From assembly GCF_900243745.1 (NCBI RefSeq), contig NZ_LT984798.1, forward strand, positions 3,256,501 to 3,320,500: DNA of 64,000 nucleotides, read 5' to 3'. Numbering within the stretch: position 1 is the stretch's first letter; every line of letters begins with the position of its first letter. The translations under genes were made by a program, and so were the position numbers. Under the pieces are notes generated by a model. That model did no database searches. It was not told the origin of the DNA and was given only the letters and a program-made list of their open reading frames with translations. Shown here one piece after another: positions 1 through 7,997 of the stretch. This stretch comes from Desulfovibrio sp. G11 (GTDB lineage: Bacteria > Desulfobacterota > Desulfovibrionia > Desulfovibrionales > Desulfovibrionaceae).

Positions 1-1
1 T

Positions 2-259
2 TCGGCCGTATGCCTGCCTGGCATTGACCTGCCTGAGACCGGCCCCGAAGAAGACATGCCTGTTCTGCAGGCGGCTCCTCCACGATCCGAGCATCCCGTG
101 ATAGAGTTACTGCGCCAGATCGAACCGGAAGAATTAAGCCCTCTTGATGCCCTTAAAACACTTATGGAATGGAAAAAACTCTGGGGTGCACAACCCGGAA
201 GCGCAGAGCAAGGCGAAAGCCCCGACAAACACGACGAAGGAAAAAACAGCCGTGGCTAA
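2..259 (+). CDS. mutS: MutS mismatch repair protein, C-terminal end (partial)
   Basis: Reading from base 2, an open frame of about 85 codons enters from the left edge and stops at 257-259. Its last third (HPVIELLRQIEPEELSPLDA, then LKTLMEWKKLW) matches the conserved C-terminal tail of MutS, where a short helical segment beginning HPxxxxLRxxxxxxLTPLxA precedes the stop. MutS recognises mismatched DNA, dimerises and uses ATP to recruit MutL; the ATPase and mismatch-binding domains lie outside the window. The stop overlaps the GTG start of the next gene, suggesting coupled translation. The assignment rests on this short tail only. Confidence 0.72.
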   Translation, partial: SAVCLPGIDLPETGPEEDMPVLQAAPPRSEHPVIELLRQIEPEELSPLDALKTLMEWKKLWGAQPGSAEQGESPDKHDEGKNSRG

Positions 260-668
260 CGGCAACCCATGGTCCGCCCTCCAGTTCATTGCCGAGCGGC
301 GTATCGAGGAGGCGCGGTCCCGAGGGGCCTTTGATAACCTGCCGGGGCAAGGGCGCCCTCTTGAACTTGAAGATATGAGCCATGTGCCGGAAGACTTACG
401 CATGGCCTACAAAATTCTGCGAAATGCCGGTTATCTGCCTCCGGAATTGGCGGAGCGCAAAGAGCTGAACCGGCTGGTTGATCTGCTGGATCAATGTGAA
501 GACGAGCAGGAACGTGTACGGCAGATGCAAAAGCTCCAATTTATGGTTGCACGCACCCGTATGCGCTATCAACGGCACATGTGTATCGAACAGGATGATC
601 CTTATTACGACAGGCTGCTGGACAGGATATGCGCCGCTGGCAGGCCCAAAAGACTGTGTAGCGAATAG
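252..668 (+). CDS. DUF1992 (DnaJ-homologue C28-like) domain protein
   Basis: A 138-residue soluble protein starting with WSALQFIAERRIEEARSRGA and the signature GAFDNLPGQGRPLELED, which is the DUF1992 domain (DnaJ homologue subfamily C member 28 conserved region). There is no J domain, so no HPD motif is present. I chose the GTG at 252 because GAAGGA lies about 11 bases upstream and the domain starts immediately after it; an ATG at 144 in the same frame would read through the mutS tail. It overlaps the mutS stop by several bases. The biochemical function of the family in bacteria is not established. Confidence 0.82.
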   Translation: MANGNPWSALQFIAERRIEEARSRGAFDNLPGQGRPLELEDMSHVPEDLRMAYKILRNAGYLPPELAERKELNRLVDLLDQCEDEQERVRQMQKLQFMVARTRMRYQRHMCIEQDDPYYDRLLDRICAAGRPKRLCSE

Positions 669-1137
669 TTCCAGAGTGCATGTATCATTGTCGCAAGCGC
701 TGCAAATCAAGACAGAGCCAACGACCAGAAACCTGTCAATCATACCGGTAACATCGTGCCTAACTCCGTTTTCCCCGGGTACAGCTTTCATGCCCGCCGC
801 CTGCCTGCATAAAATAATCCCGAGGCAATTAACGCTTGAAGTTCCCGCCCTGTTTTCGTTTGGACCGGTCACCCGGTGGGCGGCAAAAGAAGTCTGCCAG
901 GACCTGTCCCCCTCCGAAGCCCTTTTTGCACTCTTTCTGGAGAGCCTCCCTGGATTTTTAATTATCATGCAGCCGGCGAGGGCTGCGGGGCTTCTTCTCT
1001 TCGTTCGGCTCTCTCTCCACGCCGCCACTGCCACCAGCGATACCGGCCCGTGCTGGATAATGGGAGTCACGTACGGGCCAGCCCGTTGTATTGTAACCGC
1101 CTCGAGCTAGCCAAAGACTGTTCAAGAATTATCTGCC
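669..1137. other. 469-bp intergenic stretch with no supported gene
   Basis: Open frames exist on both strands here, but they run into or antisense to flanking genes, have no ribosome binding site and show no recognisable domain. I see no convincing terminator hairpin or RNA gene. It may be decayed coding sequence, but nothing in it can be assigned. Confidence 0.4.
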
Positions 1138-2232
1138 CTAATACAGGTCGGAATCCGCTGGCAATCGTTCCCAGTAAATACGCCCTTTTTTGCGATATTT
1201 CCGCAGTAGTACATAAACGCTGCCAGGCCCGCCGTCATGTGGCTGCGCCGTGCAGAATGCCAGCACGACCCTTTTGAGTGGTTCCTGGGTCAACCAGAGT
1301 TGCAGCTTTTCGCGCAAGATGCCGATGCCGTCAGGCGAATTGCGTCCACGCCCGGGAACGACCAGGACGGTACGCAATCCTTTATACCAACTGCCACGTA
1401 AAAAACCTCGCAGTGCTTCAAAGGCCTGTACGGCGTTAAGGCCGTGCAGATCAAGGTGGCCTTCCGGGCTGAGCGAACCTGCCCGCAGCTTGTTCATTAT
1501 CATCTGGTCAAGCCCGACCACATGACCTTCAATGTATTCATCCGTAAAGGACAGGGCAAATTCCAGTTTGCCCTCCATAAAGTCCTGCAAGCTAAGCTGC
1601 CCTTGCGGTGGCGGAGTTCCTGCCTCAGGAGCAGGGGCAATGTCGCGGCCACGGCCTTGAAGGGGTTGCACCTGCCCCATGGCCTGCATAAAAATGGCGT
1701 CTTCATCTTCGCTTCGGCTGGAATTACCATTCTCTTCAGCCGCATCTGCGCAAATTTCCTTAATTTTGCAGGTATGACCGGGCTTGCCGATATTTTTTTT
1801 CATACCCGGCCTCTCCAGCCCACGGCCCTGCAACGAGTTTTTTTCCGGTTCAGAAGAATTTTTTCGAGCAGCAGCACATATGACCGAATTATTTTTTTTG
1901 CCTTTGCTTGTGGACTGTTGGCATGGCAAAGAACAGTGCTCCTCAAAAAGAAACGTGCCGGAGTGCTCCGTGTTTTTTTTCTTTCTTTTTGCGCCACCTT
2001 TTCCCGCAGGACAGACCAGACCAACAGCATTCAAAAAAAGCTCGCAATCTTCGGTATCGAGGCTGCCACCAGCCGCTGCGGTCTGCCCTCTAGACAGGCT
2101 GGCATGGCTGATACGACGCGACCTGTCCTGAGCGAAGCCGTTGCCAGGTTGACGCTTTTTATCTTTGTCCGGAAATTTTCCGGCAGCAAGAGAACGAAAA
2201 GGGTTTTCGCCAAACGATTCGGAGTTGCTCAC
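1138..2232 (-). CDS. Smr-domain protein with long charged N-terminal region
   Basis: A 364-residue protein. The C-terminal ~100 residues form an Smr domain: the DLHGLNAVQAFEALRGFL motif at about residue 260 and the VVPGRGRNSPDG loop that replaces the usual HGKG of MutS2/SmrA-type nucleases. Smr domains nick or bind branched nucleic acids, or act on RNA. The first ~200 residues are rich in Lys, Ser, Asn and Gln and probably disordered; the matching DNA carries many homopolymer runs. The start at 2232 has an excellent ribosome binding site (AGGAGGTGAA). It follows the secG terminator, so it is probably transcribed separately from rimI-tpiA-secG. Confidence 0.85.
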   Translation of the reverse strand: MSNSESFGENPFRSLAAGKFPDKDKKRQPGNGFAQDRSRRISHASLSRGQTAAAGGSLDTEDCELFLNAVGLVCPAGKGGAKRKKKNTEHSGTFLFEEHCSLPCQQSTSKGKKNNSVICAAARKNSSEPEKNSLQGRGLERPGMKKNIGKPGHTCKIKEICADAAEENGNSSRSEDEDAIFMQAMGQVQPLQGRGRDIAPAPEAGTPPPQGQLSLQDFMEGKLEFALSFTDEYIEGHVVGLDQMIMNKLRAGSLSPEGHLDLHGLNAVQAFEALRGFLRGSWYKGLRTVLVVPGRGRNSPDGIGILREKLQLWLTQEPLKRVVLAFCTAQPHDGGPGSVYVLLRKYRKKGRIYWERLPADSDLY

Positions 2233-2263
2233 ATTTCACCTCCTGCTAGAAATTGCCTGAAAA

Positions 2264-2289
2264 AAAAGCCGCGGCACGCCGCGGCTTTT
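2264..2289 (-). terminator. Rho-independent terminator after secG
   Basis: A perfect 11-bp stem AAAAGCCGCGG / CCGCGGCTTTT with a 4-base loop. On the minus strand it is followed by a run of T, and it lies 22 bases past the secG stop. The A/T flanks on both sides could let it work in either direction. Confidence 0.85.
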
Positions 2290-2310
2290 CAGTTTGATCG
2301 GGAGAAAGTC

Positions 2311-2694
2311 TTATTGTCCCGCAGGCGCTGCCGGAGCCTCGGCAGGAGCACTCTGGGTTTCAGCCGGCGCGGTCGTGCCGGGAAGTGCCGACTCAATCGG
2401 CGCAGGAGCCGGTTTCGGCGCAACGGGATCCTCAATCTTCACGTTAAGAATTGTGGATTCGCTGCTGGGGCGCGAGCTGCTCACATAGGTATAGCTCAGC
2501 GAAGTGATGACAAATATCACGGCCATGAGCGTGGTCAGCTTGGCAAGTATGCCGCCAGCGCCGCCGCTGCCGAAAACAGAAGTATTGCCTCCGCCGAATA
2601 TGACGCCCATGCCCTCCTTGCCCGACTGCAGGAGTACAAGGATAACAAGCAACACGCATACAATGATATGTAGCGTAAGAATAAGAGTCTGCAC
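2311..2694 (-). CDS. secG: SecG, protein-export membrane protein
   Basis: A 127-residue protein with two membrane helices (LILTLHIIVCVLLVILVLLQ and, after a Gly-rich loop, LTTLMAVIFVITSLSYTYV), the SecG layout. The loop GVIFGGGNTSVFGSGGAGG contains the conserved SecG Gly/Ser-rich segment. SecG sits beside SecYE and helps SecA-driven export. The C-terminal ~50 residues are Pro/Ala-rich, a common extension in this group. I chose the GTG at 2694 because GAGGAGG lies directly upstream; upstream in-frame starts would add an implausible hydrophilic leader. It follows tpiA on the same strand and precedes a strong terminator. Confidence 0.93.
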   Translation of the reverse strand: MQTLILTLHIIVCVLLVILVLLQSGKEGMGVIFGGGNTSVFGSGGAGGILAKLTTLMAVIFVITSLSYTYVSSSRPSSESTILNVKIEDPVAPKPAPAPIESALPGTTAPAETQSAPAEAPAAPAGQ

Positions 2695-2747
2695 GTATTC
2701 CTCCTCGCCGTCCGGCCACAGCCCGATGGCGCGCCAGAAGTTGGGCA

Positions 2748-3515
2748 TCAGGCCCCGATAATTTGTAAGAAGCTTTGCGCCTCTAAAGAGGCTCCTCCTA
2801 CCAAAAGACCATCCACATTGTCAAGGGCGATAAGTGCTCCGGCATTATCCGGTTTTACGCTGCCGCCATACAAAATCGGCAGTTTTTTGCCGGAATCACC
2901 CACAAATCTTTCAAGCAAGGCCCGCGTAACGCCGTGCGCCTCACGTACTTCACCAGGGCCAGCCACCTTGCCTGTACCTATGGCCCACACGGGTTCATAG
3001 GCGATGGCCAAGCGCCCCGGCAGGGTTTCACCAGCCATACCGTCGGGTCTGGCTTCAAAAAAAGCCGTCAGCTGCCGCTCAAGTACAGCATAAAGGCTGC
3101 CCTGTTCACGCTCTTCAAGTTTTTCCCCTATGCAAAGCATGGTTTTGAGGCCATGGCTAAGGGCAAACACAGCCTTGCGGGCCACAAGCTCATCACTCTC
3201 GCCAAAGACATGCCTGCGTTCGGAATGTCCGGCAAGCACCCATTGCGCCCCGACATCACGCAGCATATCAATAGAGATTTCACCCGTAAAAGCACCTTCC
3301 GGCGCGGGGTAAAAATTCTGCCCGCCCACAGCCAGCCCTTTTTTACCGTCAAATACACGAGCTACGCTCTCAATGGCGGTAAAAGGCGGAAAGACGATAA
3401 CTTCGCGTCCCGCAGGTAAAATTTCGGGCAAAACGGCCGCAAGCTCGCCAGCGGTTGTGGCGGCCTGAGTACGGTCTTTGTACATCTTCCAGTTTGCAGC
3501 GATAATCTTGTGCAT
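2748..3515 (-). CDS. tpiA: Triosephosphate isomerase
   Basis: A 255-residue enzyme of standard family length. It interconverts dihydroxyacetone phosphate and glyceraldehyde 3-phosphate in glycolysis and gluconeogenesis. All active-site elements are visible: Lys10 in AANWKMYK, His97 in AGHSERRH, catalytic Glu174 in AYEPVWAIGTGK, and the phosphate-binding loop segment YGGSVKPDN followed by DGLLVGGASL near the C terminus. It lies between rimI and secG on the same strand with short spacers (17 and 53 bases), so the three are probably co-transcribed. Confidence 0.97.
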   Translation of the reverse strand: MHKIIAANWKMYKDRTQAATTAGELAAVLPEILPAGREVIVFPPFTAIESVARVFDGKKGLAVGGQNFYPAPEGAFTGEISIDMLRDVGAQWVLAGHSERRHVFGESDELVARKAVFALSHGLKTMLCIGEKLEEREQGSLYAVLERQLTAFFEARPDGMAGETLPGRLAIAYEPVWAIGTGKVAGPGEVREAHGVTRALLERFVGDSGKKLPILYGGSVKPDNAGALIALDNVDGLLVGGASLEAQSFLQIIGA

Positions 3516-3532
3516 ACATACCCCTTGCGGCG

Positions 3533-4006
3533 TTAAAGCTGACAGGAATTCAGCTCACACTGATAAATAAGGGCGTCTTCCCCCGTATCGGCATAATACT
3601 TACGGCGCAGGCCGACGCGTTTGAAGCCGCAACGTTCGTACAGGCTAATGGCTGGCGTATTACTATCCCGTACTTCAAGCAGAATTTTATGCATATCCAT
3701 TTTACGCGCCAGACGCAAGACAGTACGCAGGATGCGCAAACCATGCCCCTGTCGTCGCAGATGGGGCCGCACCGCCAGATTGAGTATTTCCAGCTCGTCT
3801 TCGGTGTGGTAGATGGAGATATAGCCCACAAGGTCATTCTCGCAACCCAGGCCAAAAGCGGCAAACGCTTTTTGCCCGAAGGCGGCGCGACATTGCTCTT
3901 CAGACCAGGGCAGAGTAAAACACTCCCGCTCAATGGCGGCCATTTCCACCGCATGCCGCGCATCGAGCCGCAACATGCGCCACACTTGCCCCGTGGGTAT
4001 ACTCAT
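3533..4006 (-). CDS. rimI: RimI-like ribosomal protein alanine N-acetyltransferase
   Basis: A 157-residue GNAT acetyltransferase. The acetyl-CoA loop is seen in LAVRPHLRRQGHGLRIL, and the RimI-typical tail follows (EVRDSNTPAISLYERCGF then RVGLRRKYY). RimI acetylates the N-terminal Ala of ribosomal protein S18, and homologues act on other N termini. The ATG at 4006 has AAGGA nine bases upstream. Its start codon shares the CATG tetranucleotide with the proposed start of the divergent Nudix-like gene. It is the first gene of the rimI-tpiA-secG run. Confidence 0.9.
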   Translation of the reverse strand: MSIPTGQVWRMLRLDARHAVEMAAIERECFTLPWSEEQCRAAFGQKAFAAFGLGCENDLVGYISIYHTEDELEILNLAVRPHLRRQGHGLRILRTVLRLARKMDMHKILLEVRDSNTPAISLYERCGFKRVGLRRKYYADTGEDALIYQCELNSCQL

Positions 4007-4520
4007 GAAAACGATTCCTTACACCGGTCTGAAAAATCCTGCCCACAGCCTTGAGGTGGTGGACAATGAAAACAGGCCATTATGCATAATGCCTGACGAA
4101 GACGTCATCCGCCAGCGCCTGCCGCATCGCGCGGTGGCCTTGCTTGTGAGCGATAGAAACGGCCAAGCCCTGCTGACACGGAGCAGTCAGGGCTGGTGTT
4201 TTTCATCTCATGGCCGCGTACCAGCAGGCATGGCGTGTGAATACCGCGTCCGGGAAATTTTGCTCAACGACTGGGGCTATGAGGGAAAACAGATTTCCGC
4301 CCTTGGACTCATAGCCCCAGGCCTTGAAAATGCCATGACCTTCTTACATCTGTTTACGGCCAGACTGCCGCGCACCATCATTGCCGCCAAGGCCGCCGAC
4401 CGGGACCGGCACCTGCTGGTGGACCGGGATGAACTCAAGGGGCTGGGTACGCACTTTGCTGACCTTCTTTCTCCCCTTATGCGCACTGCCATACAAAGAC
4501 AGTATCTTTTCCCTGCATGA
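4005..4520 (+). CDS. Degenerate Nudix-fold hydrolase-like protein
   Basis: A 171-residue protein whose middle part resembles the Nudix fold. The Nudix box is recognisable but altered: GRVPAGMACEYRVREILLND, then WGY. The RE pair is kept, while the EE metal-ligand pair is replaced by ND. The family hydrolyses nucleoside diphosphates linked to another moiety, or isomerises isopentenyl diphosphate in the IDI branch. With this box, activity is doubtful. The ATG at 4005 gives the longest plausible product but has only a weak upstream GTGGG; starts near 4080 are possible. The gene diverges from rimI and converges on suhB. Confidence 0.68.
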   Translation: MKTIPYTGLKNPAHSLEVVDNENRPLCIMPDEDVIRQRLPHRAVALLVSDRNGQALLTRSSQGWCFSSHGRVPAGMACEYRVREILLNDWGYEGKQISALGLIAPGLENAMTFLHLFTARLPRTIIAAKAADRDRHLLVDRDELKGLGTHFADLLSPLMRTAIQRQYLFPA

Positions 4521-4575
4521 CGACTCCACCCACCCCGCTCCTGGGAGATGTCCACAGGGTATCTATCAAAAGTCC

Positions 4576-5361
4576 TCAGTTGGTAGAGCTTAGCAAGTCC
4601 ACGGCCAGAGCGTGCAGGCGTCCGTTGCTGGCAAGCAAAGGTTCGCCAAATTGCAGCGGATCGCCGTTAAGATTGCTTACACGCCCGCCCGCCTCTTCGA
4701 CCAGCAGCATGCCAGCAGCGTAGTCCCAGGGTTTGAGTCCGGCCTCATAAAAAATATCCAGCTTGCCGCAGGCCACATAGGCAAGGTCAATGGAGGCCGC
4801 GCCGATACGCCGCACTCCTTGAGCAATGGGCAACACCAGGGCAAGCCGCTCCATAACCTCAGGCAGGCGCGCCGCAATATCATAGGGAAAGCCCGTACCC
4901 ACAAGAGCGTCCCCCAGGCTGTCTACCCCGCTGACTGCAATGCGTGAATCATTACAAAACGCACCATACCCACGGGCTGCCCAGTAACAACGGCGCAGCA
5001 TCGGCACGTTCACAACCCCGAGTTCAACCCGTCCTTGATGCCATAACGCAACAGATGTGCCGACCTGGGGGATACGGTGTACGAGATTTGTCGTGCCGTC
5101 CACAGGGTCGATAATCCAGCAGGTATCTTTGGGGGCAGAATCTTCCTGGCTGCTTTCTTCAGCCAAAAAGCATGCTCCTGGTACAAGGTCCGCGAGTTTT
5201 TCTTTCAAAAAATTTTCAACAGCCAGATCAGTCTGGGTCACCAGATCAATACTGCCCTTGTGACGGACATTGCTGGGCTGAAACCAGTGTTCACGCACGA
5301 TTTCACCGCTTTGCAGCACGATATCTACACAGCGCTTGCGAATGGAATTAACATCGATCAT
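4576..5361 (-). CDS. suhB: Inositol monophosphatase family protein (SuhB-like)
   Basis: A 261-residue Mg-dependent phosphatase. Metal ligands are visible: Glu68-Glu69 in LAEESS, Asp85 and Asp88 in WIIDPVDGTTNLVH, and the C-terminal LKPWDYAAGMLLVEEAGG with its conserved WD. These enzymes cleave inositol 1-phosphate and related sugar or nucleotide phosphates; SuhB also modulates rRNA transcription in enterobacteria. The start at 5361 has AAGGA six bases upstream; in-frame codons further upstream to 5451 lack a binding site and homology. It stands alone, convergent with the Nudix-like gene. Confidence 0.92.
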   Translation of the reverse strand: MIDVNSIRKRCVDIVLQSGEIVREHWFQPSNVRHKGSIDLVTQTDLAVENFLKEKLADLVPGACFLAEESSQEDSAPKDTCWIIDPVDGTTNLVHRIPQVGTSVALWHQGRVELGVVNVPMLRRCYWAARGYGAFCNDSRIAVSGVDSLGDALVGTGFPYDIAARLPEVMERLALVLPIAQGVRRIGAASIDLAYVACGKLDIFYEAGLKPWDYAAGMLLVEEAGGRVSNLNGDPLQFGEPLLASNGRLHALAVDLLSSTN

Positions 5362-5738
5362 GGCAAATCCTTGGACATTGGCTGACAGGATATGGCCGCC
5401 GGCCGGACGCTCCGGCCATAAAAGCGGTGAAAAGGCATCACAGTTGCCCATTGTCTATGCAGCGTTGAACCGTCCCAGGGCAATATATCCTTTGCACAAT
5501 ATGAAAAAGTTTATCACCGAAGACCATCAACCGCCATGTGCAAATTTTCAACATACCCGCATGTGAATCAGACAACACCGCTTCCAGCTGCTTGATTTGT
5601 GCTTTTAAGATCGCCGATCCGCATGTGTAACAAGCTGTTAAACGCTATAAAGCAGCAAGCGGCCTGATCTGCTGAACTGTAGGCAAACATTTTGATACAT
5701 CCACCATGGTACGGCAGGCAGCATAAAAAATTTTTGCT
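5362..5738. other. Intergenic stretch upstream of suhB
   Basis: This should carry the suhB promoter. It has no credible reading frame with a binding site on either strand and no obvious hairpin. It may include decayed upstream sequence of the small frame split by IS30, which begins near its right edge. Confidence 0.4.
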
Positions 5739-5831
5739 ATGTGCCGGCAGCATGTACTCTCAGCGGATCAACTTGAAGCTTCGCTTGATGTATATATCTG
5801 GACAGGCAACGGAAAGGCCGCGCAAATGTTG

Positions 5832-6912
5832 GGCGGATTCAACTTGCAAGTGCAACACCCTCAAGGTTGAATGAAAAGGCAAGGTGGTATAGCACGTTAG
5901 CCTCTCCATCCAACCAAAGATTGAGGGGCGTATGGGCTATGCACACCTTGCCAGGGAAGAACGGTACTACATCTGCCAGGCAGTGAAAAGTGGAACGTCA
6001 CTGAGGGCCATAGCCAAAGCGATAGGCCGTAGCGTCTCAACTGTAAGCCGCGAACTTGCGCGAAATACCGGGGCGCGTGGCTACCGCTACAGGCAGGCAC
6101 ACAAGCGCAGTCAAAAAAGGCAGACCAGTAAAGGGAAGAAGCGCATTGGCCTTGAGGTATGGACGTATGTTGAACAGTGTCTGCACCAGGACTTCAGTCC
6201 GGAGCAAATCTCTGGAGTTCTCAAACGCAAAGGTTTTGCCCTCAGTCATGAATGGATTTACCAGTACATTCTGGCGGACAAAAAACGAGGAGGAACGCTG
6301 CACAGCCGTTTGCGCTGCCAGCGCAAACGCAAACGACGATATGGCAAACCCGACAGACGAGGTCAAATCAAGGGGCGTATCAGCATAGACATACGCCCGT
6401 CCATTGTTGCCGAGCGCTCACGCCTTGGTGATTGGGAGGCTGATACCGTTGAAGGCAGTAAAGGAGGCCCCGTTTTGGTGACACTTGCAGAGCGTAAAAG
6501 TCGTCTTTTCCTGTTTGGCAAGGCTCCCAACAAAAGCGCCAGCGAAGTAAGGCGGGTCATTGAAGGACTCTTGACACCCATTAAGGACTTTGTTCAGACT
6601 ATTACCTATGATAACGGCAAGGAGTTCAGCTACCATGCCGATGTGTCAGCTACACTCGAGGCTCAGGGATTTTTTGCGCACCCCTACCATTCGTGGGAGC
6701 GTGGCTTGAACGAGAACTCCAATGGCCTTCTACGCCAATACTTCCCCAAGGGGGTAAGCTTGGCATCGGTCACGCAAGATGAGATCATAGCGGCAATGTG
6801 CCGCTTGAACTGGCGGCCTAGAAAATGCCTTGGGTTTAAGACACCCTATGAAGTTTTTTTAGAAGACGCCAATACCCAAGGACTGGGTGTTGCACTTTGA
6901 ACTTGAAACCGC
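5832..6912 (+). mobile_element. IS30-family insertion sequence, copy 1
   Basis: A 1081-bp element with imperfect terminal inverted repeats: left end GGCGGATTCAACTTGCAAGT, right end read inward GCGGTTTCAAGTTCAAAGTG, both leading into GCAACACCC. It is flanked by a 4-bp direct repeat GTTG (5828-5831 and 6913-6916). A second copy of identical length lies in opposite orientation at 55563-56643. One intact transposase gene fills it. Confidence 0.92.
5932..6900 (+). CDS. IS30-family transposase (copy 1)
   Basis: A 322-residue transposase. The N terminus holds the IS30 helix-turn-helix (LAREERYYICQAVKSGTSLR, then AIAKAIGRSVSTVSREL). The DDE catalytic core follows: GDWEADTVEG, then ITYDNGKEF, then the HPYHSWERGLNENSNGLLRQ stretch with the conserved N-x3-G-x3-R-x2-F/Y-P pattern continuing into YFPKG. 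It appears intact. It differs from the copy at 55575-56543 by one visible residue (Arg versus His about 125 residues in), so both copies are recent and potentially active. Confidence 0.96.
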   Translation: MGYAHLAREERYYICQAVKSGTSLRAIAKAIGRSVSTVSRELARNTGARGYRYRQAHKRSQKRQTSKGKKRIGLEVWTYVEQCLHQDFSPEQISGVLKRKGFALSHEWIYQYILADKKRGGTLHSRLRCQRKRKRRYGKPDRRGQIKGRISIDIRPSIVAERSRLGDWEADTVEGSKGGPVLVTLAERKSRLFLFGKAPNKSASEVRRVIEGLLTPIKDFVQTITYDNGKEFSYHADVSATLEAQGFFAHPYHSWERGLNENSNGLLRQYFPKGVSLASVTQDEIIAAMCRLNWRPRKCLGFKTPYEVFLEDANTQGLGVAL

Positions 6913-6969
6913 GTTGCAAACTCTTTTCGCGACAGGCGGTGTTCTTGGCGCAAGAGAAGTCGAGGCAAT

Positions 6970-7995
6970 CTAATTGATAAAAACGGAGCGGTATGTTTCC
7001 CGGTCAAGCATCGCTCTGGCAGTGCCGCGCAGTACGGTGGTAAGCGGATCCTTGTCCACAAAAACCTTGAGGCGGGTTTCGCGGGAGATATACTGATCAA
7101 GCCCCTTCAGCAGTGAACCGCCGCCAGCCATGAGCATGCCGTTGCGGTAAATATCTGCCGCCAGTTCTGGAGGTGTTTTTTCGAGAGCGCGCAGGACAAC
7201 TTCCAGAATGGCCTGTACAGGCTCACGCAGGGCCTCTCGAATATGCGCTTCGGTTACCTTGACTACGCGCGGGCAGCCACGCACCATGTCTTTACCTGAA
7301 ACTTCAAGGATGGGTGCATTGGGCATGGGAACAGCCGCCCCAATGATTTTTTTAACGTTTTCAGCGGTATTGTCACCCACTTCCATACGAAAGGCGTCAC
7401 GCATAAAACGCTGCACCGCCAGATTCATCGTGTCGCCAGCCACCCGGACGGACTGGGAGTTGGCAACACCCGACAGCGTAATAACAGCCACTTCGCTTGT
7501 GCCGCCGCCAATATCCAGCACCAGGTTGCCCAAAGGCTCATGAATGGGCAGGTCAGCCCCTATGGCAGCGGCCATAGGTTCTTCTATCATGGAAATATCA
7601 ACAGCCCCCGCCAACATGGCGGAATCGATGACAGCCCTTTTCTCTACCTGGGTAATTCCGGTGGGGATACAGATGGCCATGGACGGCCTGACCAGACGCA
7701 GGCCGCTGATGGCCTTTTGTACAAAATAGGAAATCATGGCCCGAGTGACGTCAAAATCAGCAATAACGCCGTCTTTCATAGGCCGTACGGCGCGGATACT
7801 CCGTGGTGTGCGACCGATGTATTCCTTGGCGGCAGCTCCCACAGCCAGAATTTTGCCCGTATTCGCATCAAGAGCCACTACCGAGGGTTCATTGACAACA
7901 ATGCCATGCGCCCTAGTGTAAAGCAAAGTATTGGCCGTACCCAGGTCCATAGCGATGTCTTTGGACAAAAAGCGGAAAAGACGCCGCAAAAACAT
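6970..7995 (-). CDS. mreB: MreB, rod-shape-determining actin homologue
   Basis: A 341-residue bacterial actin of normal MreB length. Visible nucleotide-binding motifs are AMDLGTANTLLY (phosphate 1), LVLDIGGGTSEVAVI (phosphate 2) and MLMAGGGSLLKGLDQYI (adenosine region). MreB forms membrane-bound antiparallel filaments that guide the elongasome. The N-terminal MFLRRLFRFLSKDI is an amphipathic segment suited to membrane binding. The ATG follows the stop of the GAF-domain gene by two bases, so the two are surely co-transcribed. mreC and mreD are not adjacent, as in some other Desulfovibrionaceae. Confidence 0.96.
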   Translation of the reverse strand: MFLRRLFRFLSKDIAMDLGTANTLLYTRAHGIVVNEPSVVALDANTGKILAVGAAAKEYIGRTPRSIRAVRPMKDGVIADFDVTRAMISYFVQKAISGLRLVRPSMAICIPTGITQVEKRAVIDSAMLAGAVDISMIEEPMAAAIGADLPIHEPLGNLVLDIGGGTSEVAVITLSGVANSQSVRVAGDTMNLAVQRFMRDAFRMEVGDNTAENVKKIIGAAVPMPNAPILEVSGKDMVRGCPRVVKVTEAHIREALREPVQAILEVVLRALEKTPPELAADIYRNGMLMAGGGSLLKGLDQYISRETRLKVFVDKDPLTTVLRGTARAMLDRETYRSVFIN

Positions 7996-7997
7996 GA

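Larger units (their letters stand above)
5739..6973 (+). pseudogene. Small reading frame split by IS30
   Basis: Removing the IS30 element and one copy of its 4-base target duplication joins 5739-5831 to 6917-6973 in one frame of about 50 codons. The peptide ends TGNGKAAQMLQTLFATGGVL followed by GAREVEAI and a TAA at 6971. The join is exact and the codons look like those of neighbouring genes, so this was probably coding. An in-frame stop lies at 5724-5726, just upstream of the ATG at 5739, and no ribosome binding site is obvious, so the fragment may be the C-terminal end of a longer damaged gene. I do not recognise the family. It converges on mreB. Confidence 0.5.

Noticed and set aside
396-1070. 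Minus-strand open frame of about 220 codons
   Set aside because: It overlaps the DUF1992 gene antisense and extends into the empty stretch; no binding site, no domain.
1444-2673. Long plus-strand open frame (about 400 codons) across the Smr and secG genes
   Set aside because: It lies antisense to two well-supported genes, crosses a terminator, has no ribosome binding site and gives a basic, low-complexity product.
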